Below are positions 1 to 53,919 of a stretch of 64,000 bases of DNA, piece after piece. The notes below the pieces were generated by a model that saw nothing but the letters and a program-made list of their open reading frames with translations, was not told the origin of the DNA and ran no database searches. Position numbers and translations under genes: made by a program. This stretch comes from Anniella stebbinsi. Its lineage: Eukaryota; Chordata; Lepidosauria; Squamata; Anniellidae. The stretch is from positions 278,698,310-278,762,309 of the forward strand of contig JARDYH010000002.1 of NCBI GenBank assembly GCA_029215795.1, given 5' to 3'. Within the stretch, counting starts at the first letter, position 1, and every line of letters starts with the position of its first letter.

Positions 1-188
1 TTTTAAAATATATTTTATTAAAAACAGATTTTATTTTCAAAATTAATATTAAATAATTAATGATGTCATGGGGATTATTAATAACATCATAGCTAGAGCT
101 CCTTGATTTTATTTCAGTTCCAAATGTGTGAGAGATAAAATGAGAGGGAAAGGCAGGGAAGGGGGGATACATAAGTGTAAATCAGTGT

Positions 189-660
189 GTGGTGGCAATA
201 GAAAAGGTGACAGAGCCACTTGATTATGTAGCTTTAAAAGATCAGGCAAATATTCATGGAAAAAAAATCTGGCAGTGTTTACTAAGTATGATGGCTAGTT
301 ACATGAGAACGTCAACAAAGGTGCACATCAAAAATGCGCTTTGGAATATGCATCTCATTCAAATAAACTGAATGCAGATGAACTGATTCTCACTTGTGTC
401 CAACTGAAGTTCTTAGTTCCAAATCTAGTAAGTGAAAAGCCTATTTATTCATGTGGATCTTCTTAGCTGGATTGGGCCGATTGCCTTTTTATTCATCTCA
501 CTAACAGCTTGAGAGATATCAAGTCCAGAAGGCAAAGCACAAATTTGAGCTTGTAGTTACAGCTGGTGTAACAGATACAACAGCATTTTCTGTTGTTTCT
601 GGAAACGATACTCTTGGTTTTGGCCTCAAGCTCATGCAAGAAACAGCAAGAAAATGAAAC
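189..660 (+). pseudogene. possible degenerate coding remnant, identity unknown
   Basis: A 60-codon open stretch (189-371, with DYVALKDQANIHGKKIWQC) is followed by open segments in other frames. One runs from 371 (LNADELILTCVQLKFLVPNL), and one of about 49 codons runs from 508 and ends at a TGA near 658 (FELVVTAGVTDTTAF). The shifts between frames look like a coding sequence broken by indels, perhaps a processed pseudogene or transposon fragment. I do not recognise the protein, and chance open reading in this sequence is a real alternative. Confidence 0.2.
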
Positions 661-966
661 ATTTTTTTAAAAAAACCCAATACTTATTGGTAATCAAAAC
701 AGTACAAAATGGAGTTGATGTAATAGCTAATGTCACTTTCCTAACATTTCTGCCAGAAATATCATAAAGGCTGTAAAATGGCTACTGCAACTGGTTTAAC
801 ACAATAACACTATTTGTCAGTAGTTCTGATGTTGGTAATTTATGCACTGGATAATGGAAGAGTTTGCTGAAGTTGTTCAAAAGTGACATTCTTGATCAAG
901 GCAGCTTCGTTGTTTTTCCACTCTGTTTGTGATTGTTCCACTTTCCGACTAAATATACTATATTTG

Positions 967-1055
967 GGCTGCAATCCTATACCGACTTATATGGGAGTAA
1001 CCCCCACTAAAATCAATGAGACTTATGTCTGAGTAGACATGTATAGGATAAAACT
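967..1055. repeat. short interspersed inverted repeat, TGCAATCCTATAC type
   Basis: The ends read GGGCTGCAATCCTATACC and ATGTATAGGATAAAACTG, roughly inverted, around a core with GAGTAAC and CTGAGTAGACAT. The same unit recurs in decayed form near 20216, 23321, 29270, 41257 and 45560. It is a small non-autonomous element common in squamate DNA; I cannot name its superfamily. Confidence 0.55.
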
Positions 1056-1369
1056 GTCAACCAACTTTTTTTTTTAGTAATATTCTTTCCACTGAATGTA
1101 TTGGGTTGGAGGCAGAAAAGAAGAGCTGGTAATCAAGCGGATGGGGGAGGGAAGGGGATTTTCACCAATTCCCACTTCCCTCCTGCATCACCTCCCAGAC
1201 GATTCTGGAGAGTGCTCCAACCCACTGGAGCATATCTACTGCATGCGGAAGGGGGAAAATTTCCTTCCTGTCATGAGTGGAACTCCACTAACACCCTGTC
1301 CTCACTTCCCACTACATGCATTTCAGTGGAAGTTTGCCTTGAATTAAGCCCCAAATTCCCAAAAATTAC

Positions 1370-1700
1370 AGAAGTCTATATTTCTATATTGCCCAATAGA
1401 CCAAACTCTCTGGGCAGCTAACAAAAGTTAAATCCCCAAAATACAACATGCTAAGGTATAAAATCTTTTTAAAAAATTTAATTGAATTAAACCAGAGTAA
1501 AAGCCAGCAGCTGTGTAAAGACTGAAAACCACCACAACACATTAAAAACAAAACTGAAAGAGTAAAAAGCCTGGGAAAATAAAAAGGTCTGCACCTGATG
1601 CCCAAAAGCCCACAATGAAGGCGTCAGGTGAACCTTTCTGGCAAGGGTATTCCACAACCAGGTGCCACCACTGAAAAGGTCTTCTTAGGAGCAATGGGGT
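1370..1700 (-). mobile_element. L2-type LINE 3' fragment
   Basis: Read on the minus strand it ends with GCCCAGAGAGTTTGGTCTAT, matching the recurring tail 'GCCCAGAGAGCTTYGGCTAT' seen at 25013, 38625 and 58925, and upstream has the GGTGGCACCTGGTTGTGGAA region typical of the last part of the ORF. Old and truncated. It abuts exon 21. Confidence 0.6.
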
Positions 1701-1736
1701 TGCCTCTTAGGAATACATTTTTTTCATATGCCTAAC

Positions 1737-44706
<42,970 letters not shown>

Positions 44707-45000
44707 TTTGTTTCCCTCCTCCTTGGCAACCTTTTGTTGTTGTTTTGTTACCCCTGCATTACAGTTGAAGCAGCCACAACCACAGCCAAAAGTCTTTGTT
44801 TCAAAGGAGAAATTGGTTGATCATACATTCTGTAGCTCCCATAGGCATAGACCTGTGGGCTTGCTCTGTGGCTTTCCAACCTTCTAAAACCCTTGAGGTA
44901 TGACAGCAGTCCACTAGCTTAGTGTCTTCTTAGTGAAGGATCCAGCAGGCTGCTAATTAAAGAGATGTCAGGACACTAAACCCTTGAGCACTCTTAGCTC
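44707..45000 (-). promoter_or_regulatory. candidate PDE6C 5' UTR and proximal promoter
   Basis: This is the region immediately upstream of the start codon. On the minus strand there is a CCAAT pentamer (44812-44816, about 106 bp upstream of ATG) and a TAATTA homeodomain core (44954-44959, about 250 bp upstream). Photoreceptor genes are commonly driven by OTX/CRX-type homeodomain factors, so the TAATTA core is plausible but far from specific. I see no clear TATA box, and no transcription start can be fixed from sequence alone. Confidence 0.3.
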
Positions 45001-45687
45001 ATAAATCCAAAGGGAGACATTCTAGCATGATAATAAACTCACCCTAAGAATTCCTATGCCATGCCAACGTGTAAATAAAATGCACATGAAAGAGTGTATA
45101 CATACATTTTGACTTGCTTTTTGATGGTCTTTCTCTTTATGATTTTTTGACATGGCGGATTTCCATGGACATGAAATGTGGGAAATTCTTAAGTCTCTTT
45201 CCTTCCCCATATAGGTGTACAAATAAGAACTTCACATGCTCGCACGTGCACTCACATGCACACGCACATGCACACTCTTCAGTATAAATTATACTTATAA
45301 CTTGGATAAATGGCAGCATGCTGGAAAGCCACTCAATGCTTGGAAATGCTTTTCTCCTCCAAGACAAATGGGTGATGCTGAAAAACCCTAAATATCCAAA
45401 AACATAGTAGCATTAATGTGTAAAATGGATCAAATAGTGACATCTATGCACACAGATGAATTGCTTCTACTCAGTGAGCCATAGCTTTTGGAAAGGCTGA
45501 CTAAAATGCAGTCCTCTACACACATGGGGTTGGTCCCCAACTTAGTCTGGCTTGGGGCAGACCCATTGACGTCAATGGGGCTTAAATTTGTCATGAATAA
45601 CTTGCCTCATTGATTTCAATGTATCTACTCTAAGCATGACTAACCAATTCACTGAATTTAATAGAATAGAACTTACATCTGAGTAGA

Positions 45688-45690
<3 letters not shown>

Positions 45691-45722
<32 letters not shown>
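45691..45722. repeat. CT-dinucleotide microsatellite
   Basis: About 15 CT units within a decayed TGAGTAGACAT repeat. The motif TGAGTAGACAT occurs on both sides (45680 and 45740). Confidence 0.9.
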
Positions 45723-45726
<4 letters not shown>

Positions 45727-46216
45727 GCTCGTATATATTTGAGTAGACATGATTTGATTCAGTAAAACTAGAAAAATATAAGGGTACATGAAAACAGCCA
45801 TGAAAACAAGTTTAAATGGTAAGCTTATTGAAAAGCAATACAAGACAGTAATGCAATGGTAATATACCTTTTTGTGAGTTTAGTTCCTGGGGAGTCTTCC
45901 CATGGAACCTGTGCAAATACTGGCATGAGTGTTCTATCTGTGGAGGCCCACACCCATTCTCTGGATGCCCCGGAGTTAGAAGTGTCAGGCCAAATCGGGA
46001 CTCCCAGCCCAGGCGTAAGTCCTCTAACCCTGACTCTCAGTCAAAAGGGCCCCAGCCCAATTAAATTAGGGCCATTGGCCTCCCTCCTGCATGCTTACCC
46101 ATGCAGGGAGAACATGTACTCCCTGTCCATGGTTTTCAAAATGGTGTCAGGATCCCTTTTGAAGGCTGGTGTGAACCTAGTTTTGCTAAGAACCAGTCTT
46201 GGAGCATGTGGTCCAC

Positions 46217-46535
46217 TAGGCTGACCATCTGAAAAGCAGGACAGGGCTCATATAACTTTAACAGTTGTAGAGGAAAGGGAATTTCAGCAGGTGTCATTTG
46301 TATGCAATTATTTCCTGGTGAAATTCCCTCTTCATCACAACTGTTAAAGGTGCAGGCACTATACTAGAGTGACCATATACAAAAGAAGGCAGGGCTCTGC
46401 AACTTTAACAGTTGTGATGAAGAGGGAATCTCACCAGGAACTAATTGCATACAAATGACACTGGTTGAAATTCCCTTTTCTCTACAGCTGTTAAAGTTAT
46501 ATGAGCCCTGTCCTCCTTTTCAGATGGTCAGCCTA
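46217..46535. mobile_element. hAT-like palindromic MITE, TAGGSTGACC family, copy 4
   Basis: 319 bp, TAGGCTGACC to GGTCAGCCTA. GTCCAC flanks both sides (left GGTCCAC, right GTCCACAC), the remains of the target duplication. It is the closest relative of copy 2 and includes the same CATCTGAAAAG ends. Confidence 0.8.
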
Positions 46536-46856
46536 GTCCACACCAAGATCAATAAAGAAGTGAAGGCAAGTCGTGTCTTGAGCCCCTTCCCGCATCCTCT
46601 TTTGCCGCTGCTTAGAGTCTCTCCTCTTGGCATTATACCCAAGAAGCAAGTGCGCTCCGTCAGTGATGCCATCCCCCCCTGAGCTCTGCATAGCGCATTA
46701 TGCCTCCATCAATAGTGCCATCCATATGGTTCGGTGCTTCGGTAAGTGGGCATTGATGGGGAAGTGCGACATTAAATCTGCTTCCCACCTTCTCCTGGTG
46801 GCATTTATTGTGTGCTCGTGATTCCTCACTCATGGTAATTTGTGGGTGCTTTATGT

Positions 46857-47935
46857 CAGATGTATCACAAGGCCGGAGCCCTTGTAGATTGAAAGTTGAA
46901 GAATTTGGGATTGTTTTAAGAAAGTCTGTTTCTCTGTGAGCTTATCTCTGTCGCTATTTCCCACCGAAGTTTGCTAGCAGAAGCCTTGAAGTAGGTAGTT
47001 TCCCTGGTAACAAGGAATGTTTGGAAAAGGAGGGGGCCACTCTTACAAGCTGTCACTCACTTTGTAGCGTCATCAAAAGGAGGTTGAACAGTGCCGCCCT
47101 GTTGGCACATGGGTTTGGTTTACAGGTCTGAGGACCTGTCTGTCAAGTGGCTTGGAATAAGCCAGGCCTCTAGTCTATAAGAAGGGGCAGCAAGGGGGAA
47201 GAACCCTTACTAGAGATCATCTTTCGACGCTTGGCCTGAAACCCCCCATGTTTGGATTCTACCTGTTTGGAGATTTTGGAAGCACTCTGTACATGCTCGC
47301 TTATCTGCTATTTGGACTCTGAATTTCTAAGGATTGTGCCATGGAAAGTGCTCTGAGGCTTTTCATGACTTGGACTTGTGTTTGCTCTGGATTGTGTGTG
47401 TGTGGCCTGCGAGAGAGCTTCCCCCGGAGCTAAAGTACATGCTGGGGAGGTTTCCTAGGCCAATGAGGTTCTCAGTTCTGGATTGTGTGTATGTGGTCTG
47501 TGAGAGAGCTTCCCCCAGAGCTAAAGTACGTGCAGGGGGGTTTCCTAGGCCTATGAGGTTCGTGCCCTGGGGTCTTGCTTACTTTGGTCAGCTCAGCGTT
47601 TCCAGCAGGCTGGGTATGATTAGTGCAAGACCGATCTGCCTCTGCCGGGCTTCAGGCAGCTCTGTGCCTGAAGCACTCCCCTAGAGCTCTGGCCATGTTC
47701 TTGAAGAGTCAGCATATGTGGCAGCTGGAAATGCTCAGATAGGATAGGGGCTAACCCTACATTTCTATTCCCCGAGTGATTGCCTAAAGGATCGCATCAA
47801 GACTGGAGCCTAAAGCTATCTGACCATTACCAGCCTTAGGTGGATGTATGCAAAAATGAAACCGTTATGATTGTAACCGTGTGATTCCATCAATAAAAGG
47901 AGTCTCACCGTCTTGAGCGTCTTGTCAGTTTGCCA
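46857..47935 (+). mobile_element. LTR-like repeat, copy 2
   Basis: About 1.08 kb colinear with 7915-9342. It ends AATAAAAGGAGTCTCACCG then GTCAGTTTGCCA. AATAAA (47892-47897) lies about 40 bp before the CA end. It contains a 91-bp tandem duplication (47386-47566). No gag or pol sequence is adjacent, so it is a solo LTR or LTR-only element of unknown family. Confidence 0.5.
47386..47566. repeat. two-copy tandem repeat, 91-bp unit
   Basis: TCTGGATTGTGTGTGTGTGG at 47386 and TCTGGATTGTGTGTATGTGG at 47477 begin two units that both continue GAGAGAGCTTCCCCC and AGCTAAAGTAC. The duplication sits inside the LTR-like repeat, in the region where U3 enhancers often duplicate. Confidence 0.85.
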
Positions 47936-48852
47936 CAGTTCATGAAGGTAAGCCTGGAGATGGGCCTGCTCACAACACTTTACATGACATCATCATTCCC
48001 AGCGCCTCTCTTGTGCTTTGCAACCATTATAGCATTTTTTCCCTAACAAAGAGTCTAGTATTTTTGTGAATGGCGGCATGAAACCTCAGTGCATGTATGC
48101 AATTTCACAATACCACATTGCCACTTAGTGGTTATGTAATACAACATATGGAAAGACAAAGAAAGAAAAACTCCAGTAAACTCCCCCCCCCACACACACA
48201 CATGTAAAGAAACAAATCTTAATCCCACAAAGAATTCAGAAGCAGAAGCCTCCGTAAAGTAGCAAGTTAAAAGCTGCTTGTAGAAAATCCTTTTAAAAAC
48301 CTATATAATTGCTTCTATATGACTCTTATCTTAAAGGAGAATTTTCAAAATAAAATGAACCTATAATAAAATTCTTTGTGGGACAATACTCTTTAAAAAA
48401 TCTGACTGCTACTTAAAAAAAAGTTTATCAACTGTATGACAGAATTCAATTGGTGATGCTCTTCCCATTACTACAACTGTATGGCAGGAAAAGTTGCACC
48501 TGTTGATTTCTGTCTGTCAAACAGCTTAAAAAAGGCACAAAGCTTTTATAAATTAATTTAATGAGTGACAACCCTGACAACTGAGAGCTAATTGGGACAA
48601 ATTCTGCCTGTGTCTATCTTTTTCCCAGGATTGTTTTAAAACAATACTGGAGATTGGCATGATATAGGACTCAGAGGAAGGTCTGGTATAGAAGTTGGGA
48701 AGAATGAGGTTGGGTGGAGGCAGAGCTGTATAGTCTTCCACTTTTTCAGCAGGCCTATTTAGTCTTCTCAGAAGTCTTTTAAAGTCATGCACAGCATTGT
48801 CTTGCTATACAACCAGTGGAGTTCCAGCAAACCCACAAGTGTTCAATAAGGA

Positions 48853-49831
48853 CATAGGTGTGCAGACGGGATGTGCCCAGTGTGCCCAGGCACACCCTAA
48901 TATCTTCGGGGGGCTCCACTTTCCCATCCCCCCCACTGCTCCCATTGGCGACAGTGCACTTTCCAGAAATAAAGCAGGCGCAGCACCTCCCGCTCCCATC
49001 CTTCTGGCCCATTGGCTGATTTTCCTTAGCCAGCACACCTTTTCCTCCTCCTGCTGTGGGCCTGGTGTCTCGAACAGTTGCCCCAGCAACAGGTGGGCAA
49101 AGGACGCTGAGCGGGTGGGGCGGACAGGAGGGATGTGCCCCTCACCGGACTTCGGCCCAGGGGTCCACAGGAGTGATAGGGGCCTGAGGATGGCTCCATC
49201 TCAGGGGTGCGCCAGGGCGTTGCCAAGAGATGTCCAGCCCAGCGCTCTTCTCCCCATCTTTCCTGCGGATGGGAAAGCCTGAGGTGGGGAGCTGTGGTTA
49301 TCCTGCAGAGAGGCCCGAGGTAAGTCAGGGTCTTCCCAGCCACACACCGCCGCCCTCACCTGAGCATGTCTTCTCATGAGGAAGCCCCCCTCATCCCCAA
49401 GGGCCTGGCTCGCAAGGAAGGGCACACAGGGGCTTTGCCTTGTCCTGCACTTGTGGACCACACAGGATGCAGTTTGAGTTCACGTGGATGAGGCGGCCTG
49501 AACAGGGCTCAAGTGAGCGTGTGTCCACATGCATAAAACAGGCCCACGAAAGGCACCAGCCAGGCAACTTACTTGTTTTGGACTGTATGTTTGTATACGC
49601 CTGATTATCGCTACAGCAAAAATTTGGTATTTGGGATCTCATTTTTTAAACTTGCATTTTTAAAGTACAGATTAGCTGTTAATTTAAAAAATTAAGTTTA
49701 GTTAAATATTAGTTTCTTTAGTTTGTTTGATGAATGAAAATAATGTCCTTTATGACTGAATATTCAGTAAACGTTTATCTTTTTTTAAAAAATCCCTGGG
49801 GGCACACCCTAATGAAATGTGCACGCCTATG
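48853..49831 (-). mobile_element. hAT-like element, CATAGGYGTGC ends, long copy
   Basis: 979 bp. CATAGGTGTGC at the left and GCACGCCTATG at the right are inverted, flanked by AATAAGGA and AATAAAGG, an imperfect 8-bp duplication. Subterminal GCACACCCTAAT occurs at both ends (48890 and 49802). The copy at 51711 has the opposite orientation. A long overlapping ORF set in GC-rich DNA (48797-49642) does not resemble a transposase. Confidence 0.6.
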
Positions 49832-50912
49832 AATAAAGGCTCAAAATTCCTTTGAAGTTAACTAACCATACAAATGGTTTATGATGAGCACAGACTCAAA
49901 TTTTGCATGCTACTAAAAAAACAACAAAAAAAACAAAAACCAACCAAGACCCCAAACCCCAGCCCATCAACCCCCTTCCTTCTCTAAATCAGGTTGAGAT
50001 TGTAACATACAAAATGGTAGTTTGTGCTCATAATGAGCTTTTCCCAATTACATTTTGAGTCCAGATTGAACACACAGCCTCTTAAACAGGCTTGGTGCAA
50101 GTACATGCCAGGATATATGAATTAGTCATCCTAGCACACTTTAACTGGCAGGCAAGCTACGTCAGAGGCAGCTTTAAGAGAGGATGAAGCAGAGAGCTGC
50201 CTAGCCTACTCAGAGCTCACAACCAACAGACCTATGTTTTCAAGGACTATGCTTTGGAATGCTGTTGAAATGAATGGGATGTTGTAGCATCAGGACACAG
50301 CAGAAGCATAACTGTAAGCAAGGTGTACGGAGGAAGAGATGTCTGCCTATGTCAGCTGAACACTAAAAGGGGGAAGCACACTATAAGCGTAAAGACAGCG
50401 CCTAAGGACTATCATCCTCAGATTTTATTTGCATGCAGCTTTTCCATTCTTAAAAAGCCAATCATGCCACCTCTCCCCTTTTTTGAAACATCCAGTATAT
50501 TCAACATACTCTGGGCTTCCTTAACATATGTTTAAACAGTTCTTCAGTTTAAATACAATTAGGAATAACAATCATTGCTGGAGCATGATGGGAATTATAT
50601 CATTTTTTCCGTCTAAACACGCATAGGATTGCACCTTTCATGCGCTAGTTTTATTACATGTTTTCATTTCAACAGTTTGGAAGTATTAAATCAAGGTAAG
50701 GTTCGAATTCAAGTTTTGAGAAGCTCTTGGGAGCCACATTTCAGTCGTGGATGGGACTGAAGACAGAGGGGTGGGACCAGAGGCAAAAGGAGTAGGGCCC
50801 AAATACAAAAGATGCCAGCATACTGCAGCTTAAAGCTCATATTGCCTGTAACAAGGCTTGGGGGAGATATTTCAACCTTTTAGAATGGGGAAAGAACTGC
50901 ACAGAAACCAAG

Positions 50913-51267
50913 GTCCCCTCTACAAGGATTCGCTTTTGCGCCTGGTTAGCCGATTATGCGCATAATCGCAGAAGCGCATTTACGCCTAATACCTCTGCAC
51001 GAGAGGCGGCGAGAGGCGGCGAAGCGCATTAAGGGATGACCAAAATGCGCTTTACTAGTAGTTAATGCGCATAAGCGCTTGTTCACATAGGCAAAATGCG
51101 CTTTAACGGCCGGAGCAAATTAAAACTAGCTGTTTAACGCGCATTCGATAATGCGCATAATCGAAGAGATAATGTGCCTCTACGCCCAATTTGCGCTCCG
51201 TTCTTGTAGAGGTAAAAATTTTTAAGCGCCTTGAAAGAGCATTAAACCTCTCTTGTAGAGGCAGCCC
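50913..51267 (+). mobile_element. CpG-rich DNA transposon, CCTCTACAAG family, copy D
   Basis: About 355 bp, closest to copy A, with most CpGs and ATGCGCAT sites intact. AGG occurs on both sides (CCAAGG|TCCCC and GCAGCCC|AGG), another possible 3-bp duplication. Confidence 0.7.
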
Positions 51268-51534
51268 AGGATACTACCAAACGACCAGTAGTTGGGGAAA
51301 AGAGCGTGGGCCCAGGGAGAGGGGCATGGCCATCTGAGGAAACCCGGAGAGCCAGATTGGGACCAGAGGAGGACTAGATTTGGCTCTGGTCCTGAGGTTC
51401 TCCACCCTGGCATTAAATTTATCATATCACAATAAAGCTTCTTTTCACAAATCTCATCTGATGTGTATGGAACATTGTGCCTATTACACCGGTAATACAA
51501 TCCTAGAACTTCATCTTCACTTCATCTTCTGGTT

Positions 51535-52350
51535 CGTGTAGTACAGTGGCTAGAGTGTTGGACTGGGAGTCAGGAGACCTGGGTTCTAGTCCCCACTCGG
51601 CCATGGAAGTCCACTGGGTGACTTTGGGCCAGTCACAGACTCTCAGCCCAACCTACCTCACAGGGTTGTTGTTGTTGTGAGGATAAATGGAAAGAAGGAT
51701 TATGTGCACCACATGGGCGTGCGCAGCACATTTCATTAGGGTGTGCAGCCAGCGAATTTTTTTTTAAAGCGAACACTTATTGAAAACTCAATCAAAAAAG
51801 ACATTATGTTTATTTATTTGTTTATTTATTTATTTAACACTGTCAACACTGATGCCCTATTCCTGACTTGCCTGATCGCAGGCGGGCCGTTACAGACGAG
51901 GGGGGGAGATGAGGAGACTCTTCTCAAGCTCCAGCATTGATGGGGCTTTGTGGTAATACTGGCCAGAGGAAGGGCTTGCAATGCAATATTAGCCTTTGGG
52001 GGCCCTCTTCCTGGCCTCTTTGAAGCATGGCTGCCAGCAGAGAGACTGCAAGCAGACAGGCTCCCAGCAGATCAATTCCTTTTCACTCCTGCTGCCAGGA
52101 GCAACGGTGCTCTCTTGGAGGCAGCAGTTCTTTGGTGTGGCAGCAAAGCTTCCAGAGGACCATTCCCACTGCATCTGGACCCCTACTTAATGGCCCCCTC
52201 AATTTAGCATGCATTGCTTGAGGCATTAGGGTGTGCCTGGGCACACCCAGCACACCCCTTGTACATGCCTGTGGTTCACCACGTTGAGTTCCTTGGAAGA
52301 AAAAAGGTGGGATATAAATGTAATAATAAATAAATAAAATAAATAAACAA
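51535..52350 (+). mobile_element. tRNA-derived SINE with L2-type tail, split by a hAT-like element
   Basis: The head has AGTGGCTAGAGTGTTGGACT (A box) and GGGTTCTAGTCCCCA (B box), the body GGGCCAGTCACAGACTCTCA and CCTACCTCACAGGGTTGTTG, and the tail AGGTGGGATATAAATGTAAT with AAAT repeats (52305-52350). The break is 51711-52272. The tail resembling L2 suggests that L2 enzymes mobilised it. Confidence 0.75.
51711..52272 (+). mobile_element. hAT-like element, CATAGGYGTGC family, short copy nested in a SINE
   Basis: 562 bp, with ends ACATGGGCGTGC and GTACATGCCTGT. TGTGCACC at the left and GGTTCACC at the right are diverged copies of an 8-bp target. Removing it joins TTATGTGCACC to ACGTTGAGTTCC, restoring the SINE. 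Its left 40 bp are the reverse complement of the right end of 48853-49831. Confidence 0.65.
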
Positions 52351-52384
52351 ACCTGTAAGCTGATATTCAAAAACAGTACTTCTG

Positions 52385-52700
52385 TATGGTTTAGTGATAA
52401 AACACATACTTTACATCTGCTTTACCCAACCTGAGGCCTTCCAAGTGTTTTGCATATCAACTCCCATCAGCCCCAGCCAACATGGCCAGTTGTCAGGAAT
52501 GATGGAAGTTGTAGTATCAAACATCTAGAGGACACCAGATTTGGGAAGGCTGCTTTGCATGTAGATGGACCCAGGTCCAATTTCTATCAACTCCAGTTAT
52601 AGAATCTCAAATAGATTAGAAAAATTGGAGCACTGAAGCCAATTACAGTAGACAATACTGTGTAAGGTGTAATAATGGCCTGACAACATAGGATAGCTTC
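52385..52700 (+). mobile_element. tRNA-Ala-type SINE, split by a short palindromic element
   Basis: The left part GGTTTAGTGATAAAACACAT and the right part CTGCTTTGCATGTAGATGGA then CCCAGGTCCAATTTCTATCA line up with the SINE at 37122. The tail GTAGACAATACTGTGTAAGG belongs to the same SINE class. The break at 52424-52548 is an insertion. Confidence 0.65.
52424..52548. mobile_element. 125-bp palindromic element with 8-bp duplication, CCCAACC family
   Basis: ACCCAACCTGAGGCCTTCCA and GACACCAGATTTGGGAAG are inverted ends around CAACTCCCATCAGCCCCAGC. TCTGCTTT (52416-52423) and GCTGCTTT (52549-52556) are near-identical flanks, consistent with a hAT-type 8-bp target. Confidence 0.65.
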
Positions 52701-52844
52701 ACATGATCGTACAAATATTTCAGAAATTACTCAGCCCATTCTTTACACATTGAAACTGTATTTATAGATTTTTCACTAACAGCCCAATCCAAAGTCTATT
52801 CCGATCTAAGTCCCACTGAATTAAGTAAAACCACTCCTAGGCAT

Positions 52845-53010
52845 TTATTTGTTTGTTTAGTACACTTCTATATAGTCAAAGGATTCTTAGGGTAACTTAC
52901 AACAACAAAATACAACAATTATATCAATCTAATCAAACAATTTTAAATGAATAATACTGCAATTAAAAGCAGCAATGAAAAAGATAAAGAAATAAAATAA
53001 GCACCAGTAG
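52845..53010 (-). mobile_element. old L2-type LINE tail
   Basis: The minus strand gives TAAGTTACCCTAAGAATCCT, a decayed form of the GCCCAGAGAGCTT tail, with plus-strand TTTATTTGTTTGTTTAG at 52850 as the remains of the AAAT tail. Confidence 0.4.
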
Positions 53011-53725
53011 TAAACAAATATTTTATTAACATGTTCTTAGAAATGTACAATAAAAATTAACTTTAAGTAAGTAGTTATTTGTTTTCAGGTCAGCACAAAA
53101 GGAGAACTTAGTATTTCTCTTCCATGCAAATATGATTGGATTTTATAAATGTGATGAGCTATGTATGTTTTTTCTTGATGAGTGTTGCTATTTCAAAGTA
53201 ACTTTGACATACATATGGTTTGTTACTTTAACACGCATGACGTAGGTTTCCTTTGACGTTTGCAGTTACTACAGCAAATACAGCTATTTATGGAATTGTT
53301 CTTCGTAATACACCAGCTTTGAGCTTCTACAGTACATGGAAACTCCTAAGAAGGATAACTGACAGACATGTGGCTATTTAAATAGATTGAAGTAGCATGT
53401 AAATGCCAAAGGTATTTATAATGTTCTACTTGTACAGCCTTGTGTTTACATCTGAGTGTAGCCATGGTGATCGCAGCTCATTCTCCATGACTCATTCGTC
53501 AAGACTTACCCCCCAAAAACTAGAAGAAAAGTTTGTAGACTATGGCAATGCTATATTGATGCAACCTTTGTCAAAGTATATAAGGTTGAAGAAATACTGA
53601 GCAACTCACATAAACAGTGAACCATTTATTCCTAAACTGCCTTTACCTCATCTACAGTTTGAAAAGGATACACCTAGATAATGGTGTCTTGGATTTTCTT
53701 TTGCATCTCATGTATATGTGCCATA

Positions 53726-53919
53726 GGCCTAACCCACACCAAGCAGGATGTTGCACTATGAAAGCAGTATGAAAGCAGTATATGGTATGTGTCAATGGGC
53801 CCCAACAGTTGTCAGTGCACTTCAAGACCGCTATAAAGCAGTAGTGCAGCTCCTGCCTTTTATATAACGCTTTCATACCGCTTTCATAGTGCTATATCCT
53901 GCTTGGCGTAGATCTGGCC
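53726..53919. mobile_element. GGCCAGATCTACACC-family MITE, copy 3
   Basis: GCCTAACCCACACCAAGCAG at the left, TGCTTGGCGTAGATCTGGCC at the right. ATAG flanks both sides. It lacks part of the left inner arm seen in copy 1. Confidence 0.65.

Larger units (their letters stand above)
1..1736 (-). other. PDE6C intron 21, no terminal exon found
   Basis: I searched the minus strand for a stop preceded by a Leu or Met codon and a Cys four residues from the end (the C-x-x-L prenylation box of PDE6C) and found no instance. The last exon therefore probably lies left of base 1, which makes this intron longer than 1.7 kb. Contents: an AT-rich start, a possible decayed coding remnant (189-660), a short inverted repeat (967-1055) and an L2 tail (1370-1700). 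Confidence 0.6.

Noticed and set aside
1..1736. FRA10AC1 exons, expected downstream of PDE6C in some vertebrates
   Set aside because: No translated block in either orientation resembles that protein.
44707..45000. NRL or TATA elements in the PDE6C promoter
   Set aside because: I could not find a convincing MARE or TATA match; only CCAAT and a generic TAATTA core remain.
48797..49642. Overlapping ORFs of 80-160 codons in a GC-rich stretch
   Set aside because: Inside a non-autonomous element with inverted ends; open on both strands, no transposase motif and no splice pattern.
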